Origin: Allobosea sp.
GTDB lineage: Bacteria > Pseudomonadota > Alphaproteobacteria > Rhizobiales > Beijerinckiaceae
Reading direction: 5' to 3'
Length of the DNA stretch: 64,000 bases
Assembly: GCF_030695125.1 (NCBI RefSeq)
Contig: NZ_JAUYTP010000016.1
Coordinates: forward strand, 62,001 to 126,000
Shown here piece by piece: positions 7,760 to 17,700 of the stretch; the stretch's first letter is position 1, and each line of letters begins with the position of its first letter. The notes beneath the pieces are model-generated. The model saw only the letters and a program-made list of their open reading frames with translations. It was not told the origin of the DNA and did no database searches. Both the position numbers and the translations under genes were made by a program.

Positions 7760-9130
7760 ATGACCTCCCAAACGACGCCTCGCGCGCGCTTCTTGATTCC
7801 GACAATTCCAGCCCTGCGGGCGAGGTTGCGTTCCGCGACCACAACCGTGATCGCGATCGGCGTCGTGGCCGTCGCGATCGTGCTGGCCGCCTGGATCAAT
7901 CTCCAGGCGCAGCAGGCCGCCGAACGCGTCTCGCGCGCGATTGCCGTGCGAGAAAGCTCGGAGCGCTTTCTCGGCCATCTGCGCGATGCGGAAACCGGAC
8001 AGCGCGGCTACCTTCTGACCGGCTCGGCCTCCTATCTCGAGCCGTTCACCGATGGGGTGGGCGCCGTGGCGCCCGCGCTGGAGCGGCTGGAGCGCCTCGT
8101 CGCGCCCGATCCGCAGCAGAAGGCCCGTGTCGTCGCGCTGCGGGAGCCGGTGCAGCGCAAGCTCGCAGAACTCGACGCCACGATCGGACTGATGCGCGAA
8201 GGACGCCAGGCCGCGGCGCTCGCCGTCATTCGTGACGGGCAGGGCATCACCGCGATGGAGGCGTTGCGCAGTCTGATCGAGCAAATCCAGCACAGCGAGA
8301 ATATCCGCCTGGTCGCGCTCAACCGCAATGAGGAGCGGCGCCGGCTCTGGGCGAGCATCGGGATGGTCGTGGCTCTGGCAGGGCTGGCTTTCGCCGCCTG
8401 GCAGCAGTTGCGCATCCGCCAGCGCCGCAGCGTTTCCCTGTCCGAGAGCAACGCTGCGCTGGAGCAGATCGTCGGCGAGCGCACGCTGGAGCTGGAGAAT
8501 GAGCGCCTGCGCATCGAGGCGCTGCTGCGCGACGTCAGTCACCGTGTCGGCAACAACCTGGCCATGGTCTCGGCGCTGCTCAATGTCCAGAGCCGACAGA
8601 GCCGCGAGCCTGCCGTTCGCGAGGCGCTCCAGCAGGCGCAGTCGCGAATCCAGGCGATCGCCGCCGGTCAGCGCCGCCTGCGGCTCGATCTCGACACCGA
8701 CGAGATCGAGGCGCGTCCCTATATGGAGGATTTGCTGGCCGAAATCGGCAAGGCCGCCGAGGGGCGCCCGATCGAGATCGTCCTCGCCATGGACGCAATC
8801 CGCCTGCCGGGGCGCGACGCGGTCTCTTTCGTCGTCATCGTCAACGAGCTGGTGACGAACGCGATCAAGCATGCCTTTCCGCGCGGCATGGCGGGCAAGA
8901 TCGTCATCCGCTTCGATGAGACGATGGCGGATGGCGCGCCGGCGCTGGCGCTGTCGGTGCAGGATGATGGCGTCGGCATGCCGGCCGAAATCGAGGCCAA
9001 GGGCCTCGGGCAGACCGTTCTGGCGAGCCTGTTGCGCAGCATGCAGGCGACGATGACCACGGCGCCTCTCGACCCCGCCGGCGAGAGGCCCGGCACCTGC
9101 GTCACCCTGATCTTCCCCAAGCGCGCCTGA
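7760..9130 (+). CDS. CHASE3-domain sensor histidine kinase of the HWE/HisKA_2 type
   Basis: A 456-residue inner-membrane kinase. TM1 spans about residues 29-47, a CHASE3-like sensory region about 48-190 (RDAETGQRGYLLTGSASYLEPF is typical) and TM2 about 195-215; a coiled stretch then leads to the phospho-acceptor box DVSHRVGNNLAMVSALL with His261. The ATPase domain has the N-box NELVTNAIKHAFP near 362 and DDGVGMP. Such kinases in alphaproteobacteria often feed the PhyR-EcfG stress pathway, and the two upstream transcription units carry EcfG promoters, so a role in that pathway is plausible but inferred. No response regulator, phyR or nepR is nearby. Confidence 0.9.
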   Translation: MTSQTTPRARFLIPTIPALRARLRSATTTVIAIGVVAVAIVLAAWINLQAQQAAERVSRAIAVRESSERFLGHLRDAETGQRGYLLTGSASYLEPFTDGVGAVAPALERLERLVAPDPQQKARVVALREPVQRKLAELDATIGLMREGRQAAALAVIRDGQGITAMEALRSLIEQIQHSENIRLVALNRNEERRRLWASIGMVVALAGLAFAAWQQLRIRQRRSVSLSESNAALEQIVGERTLELENERLRIEALLRDVSHRVGNNLAMVSALLNVQSRQSREPAVREALQQAQSRIQAIAAGQRRLRLDLDTDEIEARPYMEDLLAEIGKAAEGRPIEIVLAMDAIRLPGRDAVSFVVIVNELVTNAIKHAFPRGMAGKIVIRFDETMADGAPALALSVQDDGVGMPAEIEAKGLGQTVLASLLRSMQATMTTAPLDPAGERPGTCVTLIFPKRA

Positions 9131-9146
9131 GGCGTCCCTGACGCAA

Positions 9147-9172
9147 AAGGCCCGGTCGGGGGACCGGGCCTT
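9147..9172. terminator. bidirectional intrinsic terminator between the kinase and cysK
   Basis: AAGGCCCGGTC and GACCGGGCCTT form a perfect 11-bp stem with a GGGG loop, between two convergent genes. On the minus strand the stem runs into TTTTGCG, a short T-tract suited to ending cysK; in the plus direction only TTG follows. Confidence 0.8.
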
Positions 9173-9205
9173 GCAGGATTCAGATCCGCAAACGGGGAGC
9201 TGCAG

Positions 9206-10192
<987 letters not shown>

Positions 10193-10261
10193 GAAAATGC
10201 TCCTTGTGGCGTCGGCCTTCCAGCCGGCGATCGGGAGCCGACGCTAGACCAATTCACGTAC

Positions 10262-10289
10262 GATGTCGATAAATTCAGTTAATCACATC
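10262..10289 (-). promoter_or_regulatory. AT-rich imperfect inverted repeat upstream of cysK (candidate Rrf2 operator)
   Basis: GATGT (10262-10266) and ACATC (10285-10289) flank an AT-rich 18-bp core in the rrf2-cysK gap. The stretch is conspicuously AT-rich against its surroundings and lies about 70 bp before the cysK start. Rrf2 proteins bind AT-rich imperfect palindromes of this size. No exact CymR or IscR consensus is met. Confidence 0.35.
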
Positions 10290-10290
10290 T

Positions 10291-10743
10291 TTAGATCGTG
10301 AAATCGGCGCTGGCCAGGTTCTGGTCGAACCCTTCGGTGTTCTGCGCACGGCGGCAGAGTTCCTCGACGCTGACGCCGTCGAGCACGGCGAGAAAGGCCT
10401 GCGAGGCGCGCATCACCTCCGGGCCGACGACGTCGTCGACCAGGCGCGATTGCGGCGAGGGCTCGAGATAGTCGTCTCCGGCTTCTTGCATCGCCGCGCG
10501 GGCGATGTCGCCGGCCGTGATCCGGCGGCGCTCGCGGGCCAGTTCGTAGCCACCCCGCGGGCCCCGCACGCCCTTGAGGATGCCGACCCTGACCAGCGCC
10601 TGCAGCAGCGTCTCGAGATGGCGCGGCGGCAGATCGTGCCGCGCCGCCAGAAGCTTGGCCGCGACGGGCGATGGCCGCGCATGCAAGGCGATGTCGACCA
10701 CCGCCGCGATGGCGAGCTGGCTGCGCCGGGACAACAGGATCAC
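10291..10743 (-). CDS. Rrf2 family transcriptional regulator (CymR-like, cluster-less)
   Basis: A 150-residue Rrf2 regulator with an N-terminal winged helix: LSRRSQLAIAAVVDIALHA, then the recognition helix DLPPRHLETLLQALVRVGILK and wing GVRGPRGGYELA. Only one cysteine (LCRRAQ, near the C-terminus) is visible, so the three-cysteine Fe-S motif of IscR and NsrR is absent. That and the adjacent cysK favour a cysteine-metabolism regulator like CymR, which in Bacillus works as a complex with CysK. The CymR parallel is inference from motif absence and context. Confidence 0.88.
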   Translation of the reverse strand: MILLSRRSQLAIAAVVDIALHARPSPVAAKLLAARHDLPPRHLETLLQALVRVGILKGVRGPRGGYELARERRRITAGDIARAAMQEAGDDYLEPSPQSRLVDDVVGPEVMRASQAFLAVLDGVSVEELCRRAQNTEGFDQNLASADFTI

Positions 10744-10867
10744 GCAACAATCCCCTTCACTGCCTTACTCTCCCCTGACCGCCATAGCACAGCGGGGCGA
10801 TCTGCCACCTGCGATGCCCGCTTCACAGCCGCTCGCATTCGCATTTGATCGGCGCCGCTCTATCCTA

Positions 10868-11317
10868 CTAAATCCCTGTCGAACCAAATCCACCTCGTCC
10901 CCGGGCTGTTGCCGCGCTGAACGCCTCAACCACGCGGAAACTCGGTCTTACGACCGGTAGAAAGACAAGCTGAGCGATCCTGTCGCCGGGATTGATGACC
11001 AATGGCGCGCTGCCGGGAGGATTTCGCAGCCAGGCGCTGATGAATATCTGATCCGCATAATCGGCATCGATGGTTCCGACGGCCTGGCCGAGAACCAACC
11101 CCTTCTTGTGGCCCAAACCCGATCGCGCGAGCAGGAACGCCACCATGTTCGGATCGTTCATCAGGATCGCGATTCCCGACGATATCAAGATGGGCTCGGC
11201 CTGGGGCTGGAGCGTGAGCGGCTCGTCGATGCAGGCATAGAGATCGATGCCAGCCGACTGAGCGGTCTGGAAGCGAGGCAGACCCCACTCGTGAATGCGA
11301 GGATCCAGAACCTTCAT
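10868..11317 (-). CDS. dut: deoxyuridine 5'-triphosphate nucleotidohydrolase (dUTPase)
   Basis: A 149-residue trimeric-type dUTPase that hydrolyses dUTP to dUMP and pyrophosphate. All five motifs are present: SAGIDLYA, ARSGLGHKKGLVLG, GTIDADYADQI, PGDRIAQLVF and the C-terminal Gly-rich RGRGGFGSTG. Motif 2 and overall length are closer to the E. coli enzyme than to the usual alphaproteobacterial type. The start at 11317 (MKVLDPR) matches the family, but no clear ribosome-binding site precedes it; TTG or GTG codons about 30-40 nt upstream behind GGAG are alternatives. coaBC, often beside dut, lies 15 kb away beyond the secretion locus. Confidence 0.88.
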   Translation of the reverse strand: MKVLDPRIHEWGLPRFQTAQSAGIDLYACIDEPLTLQPQAEPILISSGIAILMNDPNMVAFLLARSGLGHKKGLVLGQAVGTIDADYADQIFISAWLRNPPGSAPLVINPGDRIAQLVFLPVVRPSFRVVEAFSAATARGRGGFGSTGI

Positions 11318-11709
11318 TTCGAAGACCGGGTTTAAACTGTCCACGTTCAACGAACATTCTCCGCGCCAGGTCAGTGACCAGAAAGGCTGATCGCGATGGG
11401 TGGCGCACTGGCTGCTTTTCATCAAGCGCAATCGAACATCGTGATGGCCCAGTGATGCCGGATTGTGAGTTTTTGCGGCGGTCGATTTCTCGAAGAGCTG
11501 TTGTCCTGATGTCGTCACCGTCGGGAGGACGGCGTCGGCGAAAATCTCCGATCGGTGGCCGGGAGGTCGCCCTCCGGGACGAGAAACAATCCCTCATCGA
11601 TGGGATCCGGCCGTAAGTCTCTGCGGCTTCGGCCGTGGCGCGACGTCCTTCGCGCCCAGGTGGCGACGCCCGGAACGGTGAACGCGATCTCCGCGCTGAA
11701 GCCCCATGG
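11318..11709. other. gap between dut and the RTX gene, no confident gene
   Basis: The minus-strand frame of dut stays open to 11518, but the extension matches nothing in the family and is probably leader. The 11335 region holds the palindrome GTTTAAAC. No other convincing coding frame was found on either strand. Confidence 0.5.
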
Positions 11710-11740
11710 GGTCTTGCACCGCGGCTTGCGGTGCCAGACC
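11710..11740 (-). terminator. hairpin terminator of the RTX gene
   Basis: GGTCTTGCACCGC (11710-11722) pairs with GCGGTGCCAGACC (11728-11740) with one mismatch and a 5-nt loop, starting 4 bp after the RTX stop. A T-tract is lacking on the minus strand, where CCCCATGGGG follows, so it may act with Rho or as a stabiliser. Confidence 0.55.
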
Positions 11741-11744
11741 TGTA

Positions 11745-14700
11745 TCAGACCAGCAGGAAGTCGCTGGCCGTCAGCAGGGGCTTGTTGGTGAGCACGGCCA
11801 CCGCCACGGCGGCAGCGCCCCCCTGGCCATCGGCGTCCCAGGCCAAGGCTCCGTTCGCCGAGTTGTAGGTGAACCCGGCGACGCCGGCTGCCAGCGTGCC
11901 GTTGACGACGAGGTTGACGCTCCCCCCCGCCGTCAGACCGCCCCCGAAGGCCGCGCTCGAGATCTCGATCCTGTCGAGCCCGGTCTGGAAGTCGGTGATG
12001 GTGTCGCGCGTGTCCGGCAGCGCCTCGAAGACGAAGGTGTCGGCGTCCGCACCACCGGTGAGAACATCGCGCGCCAGACCGCCGATGAGGCGGTCCATCC
12101 CCGCGCCGCCGTTCAGGTTGTCGGTCCCGGCGCCGCCGATCAGCACGTCGTTGCCGGCATTGCCGACAAGCTGGTCCGCCCCGTCGCCCCCGCTCAGCAC
12201 ATTGTCGCCGCTGTTGCCGAGGATGCGGTTGTCGAGACCGTTGCCCGTTCCATTGGCCGCGCTAGAGCCGGTGAGATAGAGATTTTCGATGCCGGCCCCG
12301 AGCGTGACATCGACGCTGCTGTAGACGATGTCGAAGCCGCCTGCGTCGCCGCCGAAGCCATCATCCTCGCTGATGACGTCGCCGACATCGTTGACGTAGT
12401 AGATGTCGTCACCGGCGCCGCCGTTCATGAAGTCGGCTCCGGCCCCGCCGTCGAGGCGGTCATTGCCCGCATCGCCGAAGAGTTGGTCGGCGCCGTCGCC
12501 GCCGAGGAGGCGGTCATCGTCGTCGCCGCCGCTGAGCACGTCATCGCCGCCGCCGCCGCTGAGCAGGTCGTTGCCGGCCTCCCCCTCGATCACATTGGCC
12601 GCGGCGTTGCCGTAGAGCGAATTGTCGCCGGCGTTGCCAGTCAGGGAGATCGCCCCCGAGCCGCTGGCCCTGAGCACCTCGATGCCGGCCGCCAGCGCGA
12701 AGCTGACGGTGGAATAGACCGTGTCGAAGCCGCCCGCATCGCCGCCGAAGCCATCGTCCTCGCTGGCGGTGTCGCCGAGATCGTCGACATAGTAGAGATC
12801 GTCACCGCTGCCGCCGAACATGGCGTCGAAGCCGGCGCCGCCCTTCAGCACGTCGTCGTTCTCGCCACCCCGCAGAATGTCGTCGCCGTCGCCGCCGGTG
12901 AGGACGTCGTCGCCCTCGCCGCCTTCGATGATGTCGTTGCCACCATAGCCGGTCAGCACATCCGCGCCGCCCAGGCCGATGAGACGGTTGGCGGCGTTGT
13001 TGCCCAGTAGCGAATTGTCGTCGTCATTGCCGGTGCCGTCGATGGCGTCGCTTCCGACGAGCCGAAGATCCTCGACATGGGCGGAGAGCACCGTGCTGGC
13101 GGTCGCGATGACGAGATCGAGCCCGCCGGCATCGCCGCCCAACCCGTCATCCTCGCTCGCCATGTCGAGGGCGTCGTCGACGTAATAGATGTCGTCGCCG
13201 GCGCCACCGAACATGGCGTCGACGCCCGTCCCGCCATCGAGCCGGTCATTGCCTTGCCCGCCCCGCAGCGTGTCGGACCCGCCATAGCCGTTGAGCGTGT
13301 CCTCGCCGTCGCCGCCGTCGAGGACGTTGGCGCCGGCATTGCCGAGCAGCCGGTTGTCGAGCGCATTGCCCGTGCCGTCGATATCGGCCGTGCCGCTGAG
13401 GGTGAGGTTCTCGATGTATTGAGCAAGCGTGAAACTGACCGAGGCCGTGACCTTGTCGAGGCCGCCGGCGTCGCCGCCGAACCCGTCATCCTCGCTGGCC
13501 ACGTCTCCGGCATCGTCGACGACATAGGAATCGTTGCCGGCGCCGCCCTGCATCTCGTCGGTGCCGGTGCCGCCATTGAGCGTGTCGTCGCCATCGAGTC
13601 CGATCAGGATGTCGTTGCCGCCCTGGCCAAACAGCCTGTCGGCGCCGCCCGTGCCGGTGAGCGTGTCGTTGCCGGAGCCGCCGAGGCTGCGGCTGCCGAT
13701 CGTGATCGCGAACGTCTCGTCATAGCTCAGGCCGCCAGGGTCGGTCACGCGCACGGTCACCGAGACCACCGGCTCGTTCTCGGCGTCGAAGCTCGCACCG
13801 GGCGCCACGACGAGCCGGTCGCCGACGATCGCGAAGCGGTCCGTCGCCCCGCCGACCAGGGCATAGCTGTGGGGACCCAGATCGCCGGCATCGACGACGC
13901 CGAAGGTGGCGACCGTGGTGCCCGCGCCGCTGGTGTCCTGCACCGAGAGGGGGCCGGTGGCGATGATGTCCGTCGGCGCCGCCTCGGGCACGGAGATGTC
14001 GATCGTGCTGTCGAGGAAGCGCAGGCGCTCGACATCGTAGATCGTGTCGATGCCGTCGGGCGAACCGGCCCGCAGATCGACGATTTCGAACCGGCCGGGC
14101 GCGATGGCGGTCACGCTGTAATCGGCGCGGTTTCCGTTCAGCCTCAGCGTGTCGATGCCGCCATTGCCGTAGAAGATGTCGTTGCCGCCGTCGCCGCGCA
14201 GCGTCTCGCCCGCATTGCCACCATGGACGATGTCGTCGAAGCGCGTGCCGCGGATCGCCTCGATGCTGGTCAGGCTGTCTGTGGCGCCGAAGCTGTCGAT
14301 CGCTGAGCCGGCCGCGACCGCGATGCCGCCCAGGATCTGGGTCGTCGTGCTCAGATTGGCGCGGATGCCGACCGGCGCGCCGCCGTTGTTGAATTCCTGA
14401 TCGTAGCGCACCGTGTCGGTGCCGCCGCCGCCATCGAAGGAATCGGCCCCGGCGAAGCCCATAAAGGTGTTGTCTTCGCTGCCGCCGATGAAGATGTCGG
14501 ACTGAGCCGTGCCGCGCGCGCCTTCGATGCCGACGAGCGTATCGACGGAGCCGAAGCCGTCGATCGCAGTGCCCGCCGCGATCGTGATCGGCGCCTGCGG
14601 CCCCGCCCCGTCGCGATCGACCGTGCGGCTGGAGCCGCTGAGATTGACGACCACGCCGGCCGTGCCGCCGAACTGCGCGTCCCGGTCGTAGCGCGCCTCG

Positions 14701-17700
14701 TCATAGCCAGAGCCGCCATCGATATGGTCGACGCCGCCGAGTCCCCGGAAGGCCTCGAACGCGTCGTTGCCGGCGTCTCCGCCGTAGATCACGTCGGCGA
14801 AATTGGTGCCGCGAACCATCTCGATGTCGATCAGCGTGTCGACGCCGCCGAACGTGTCCTGGCCGGAGCGGGCCGCGATGACGCCGCCATCGAGATGGGT
14901 GATCGCCGTCGCCGAGAGATTGACGCGGACGCCGCCGGTCACGGTCTCGTTCGTGCCCTGATAGTAGACCTGGTCGCTGTCGTCGCTGTCGCCGGCGACG
15001 GCCGTACCGTCGATGATGTCGTTGCCGCCACCGCCGTTGAAGCTGTCGGAGGCCCCGTTGCCGATCAGCGTATCGGCGCCGCCGCCACCCTGCAGATCGT
15101 TCTCGAGATCGTCGCCGATCAGCGTGTCGGCGAAGATCGTGCCGCGGACATTCTCGATGCCGGAGAGGGTGTCGGTGCCGCCGAAGCTGTCGCGGGCGGT
15201 GCGGGCAGCGAAGACCGTGCCGCCGACAGTGACAGAACCACCGGACAGATTGACGATAACGCCGCTGACCCCTGTCTCGTCGCCATAATTGACGAGGTCG
15301 GTTCCGGAGCCGCCGTTGATCTGGTCCGCGCCCCCTCCGCCGACGAGCGTGTCGTTGCCGCCCGCGCCGTCCATGATGTCGTTGCCGACCCCGCCGGAGA
15401 GATAGTTCGAACCGCCATGGCCGGTCAGCGTGTCATGGCCGAGATTGCCGAAGAGGTTGATCTGGCTGTTGTTGGAGCCGCTCGCCGTCAGGACGTCCGG
15501 CTCGATCGAGCCGAATACCGAGGTGACACCGCTCACCGTTTCGGTCAGCGGGACGAGATTGATCGTGATCGCCGCGGGCGACGACGGAACGAAGACGAAG
15601 ACCTGCTCGACATCGGCGCCCAGCGTGTCGACGCCCAGCGGCGCACCGGGGCGCAGGTCGCTCACCGTCCAGGTGCCGTTGCCGTTCCGGACGATGGAGA
15701 ACAGGTCGCTGATGCTGCCATTGTCGTTCAGGGTGAGGCGAACGACGTTGTTGTCGTCGCGCACCGAGCCGATGAAGCCGGTCGTGCCGGCAGGCAGCGC
15801 ATACTGCGCCACGTCGCGCCCGCCGCCGCCGCCGATGACGTCGTTGCCGCCGCCCCCTTCGAGAGCGTTGGGACCGCCATGGCCGGTGATGACGTCGTCG
15901 CCGGCACCGCCACTGACGGTGACGCCGTCATTGACGCCGGCGGCCGGAGCGAGTGCTGCGACCGAGATGACATCCGCGCCCAGCCCGCCCTGCACGAACC
16001 CGCCATTGCCGTTCGGGAAGAACTGCGGCGCCAGGTTCAGGAACAGCGACTGCACGGGCGGCAGGCCCGGCCCGCCATCGATGCCGACCGAGAGGGTCTC
16101 GATCGTCTCGTCCAGCGTATCGGTGCCGAGCGGCGAGCCGGGCCGCAGATCCTCGATGGTCCAGCCGCTCGCCGTCTGCGTGATCCGGAAGACGTCGCTC
16201 GTCGTGGCACCGTCCGTCAGCTTCACCAGCGTGACCGCGCCCGCCGTGACGGAACTCAGCGTACCGGCCGTGCCGAGCGGCAGGGTGAACGCCGCCGAAT
16301 CGATGCCGCCGCCGCCGCTGATGACGTCGTCGCCCGCTCCGCCGGTGATGAAGTTCGAGCCCGCATGGCCGCTGATGATGTCGTCGCCGAGGCCCCCGTC
16401 GATGCTGATCGCATCCGCGCTGCCGGCGAGCGGAAAGAAGACATTGGCGGAAATCGTGTCGCCGCCGATGCTGCCCTGGATGAAGCCGCCGCCGGCATTG
16501 GTGAAGCCCTGGGGCGCGATATTGAGGAACAGGCTCTGGACGGGCGGCGCATTGCCGACGCCGCTGATCTGGAAGTTGAGTAGCTCGGTCTGGAACACGG
16601 GGCCCGAGCCGACATAGACGGTGTCGGTGCCGAGAGGCGATCCGGGCCTGAGATCCTCGACCGTGACGGCGGATCCCGAAGACGTGACGCGGAAGACGTC
16701 GGTGACGATCGCGCCGTCGGTCAGGCGCACGAGCGTGATGTTGCCGGTGGTGACCGAGGACAGCGTCCCCGCCGTCCCGGTCGGCAGCGCGTAGCTCGCC
16801 GTGTCGAAGCCGCCGCCCCCGGAGATCTCGTCGTCGCCGGCGCCGCCGGTGATGAAGTTCGAGCCGTCATGACCGATGATGACGTCGTCGCCCTCGCCTC
16901 CCTGAATGCCGATGTTCTGGGCCGCGTCGACGCCGGGAATCGTTGTGGCGTCGATCAGGTCGCCGAAGATGCCGCCCTGGACGAAGCCGGTGTCGATCCG
17001 GGGCACGAGGTTGAGCGTCAGAACCTGGGCAGGAGGCTGACCCGCCGGCCCGTCGAGGAAGACGAAGACGGCTTCGACGTCGCTCGCCAGTGTGTCGGTG
17101 CCGAGCGGTGAGCCCGGGCGCAGATCCTGAACCGTATAGCCGCCACCGAGGACGCGCTGGATTGCGAGAACCGCAACGCCACCGGCGAAGACGGTCGCGC
17201 TATCGCCACCGACGGCGTAGGTCAAAGCGCCGGCATCGGCGGGCAGGTTGTACTGAGCGTAGTCGAACCCGTCCTCGCCGATCAGCGTGTCGTTGCCGGC
17301 GCCGCCGGAAAGGCCGTCATTGTCGATGCCGCCGTTCAGCGTGTCGTCGCCGCCTTGGCCGAACAGGAAGTCGTTGCCGCCGAGGCCGTTGATCACCTGG
17401 GCGGTGTCGTCGCCGACGATGAACTCGCCGGCGTTCGTGCCCTCGATCTGCGTGTTCAGGACCGTCAGGCCGAAGCCCTGCGCGAAGCTGTTGCCGGTGC
17501 CGTCGGTGGCGGTCACTGTCAGGGCGATGTTCGCCGCCTGCTCGGCGGTGAGCACGTTGGCACCGGCCAGACGCAGGACATAGGCACCCGGAGTGCCGAC
17601 CACCTCGAAGCGCGCATCCGACACCGCGAAGGTGAAGCTCGTGCTGTCGGCGTCGGTCACGGTGACCGTGCCGACGACGGCGTTCGGCACGCCTTCCGCG

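Noticed and set aside
7753-7760. GGAAC next to the kinase start as an EcfG promoter
   Set aside because: It overlaps the ATG and no CGTT follows at 16-17 bp.
11318-11518. Upstream extension of the dUTPase frame
   Set aside because: No homology to the family N-terminus; full dUTPase length is reached from 11317.
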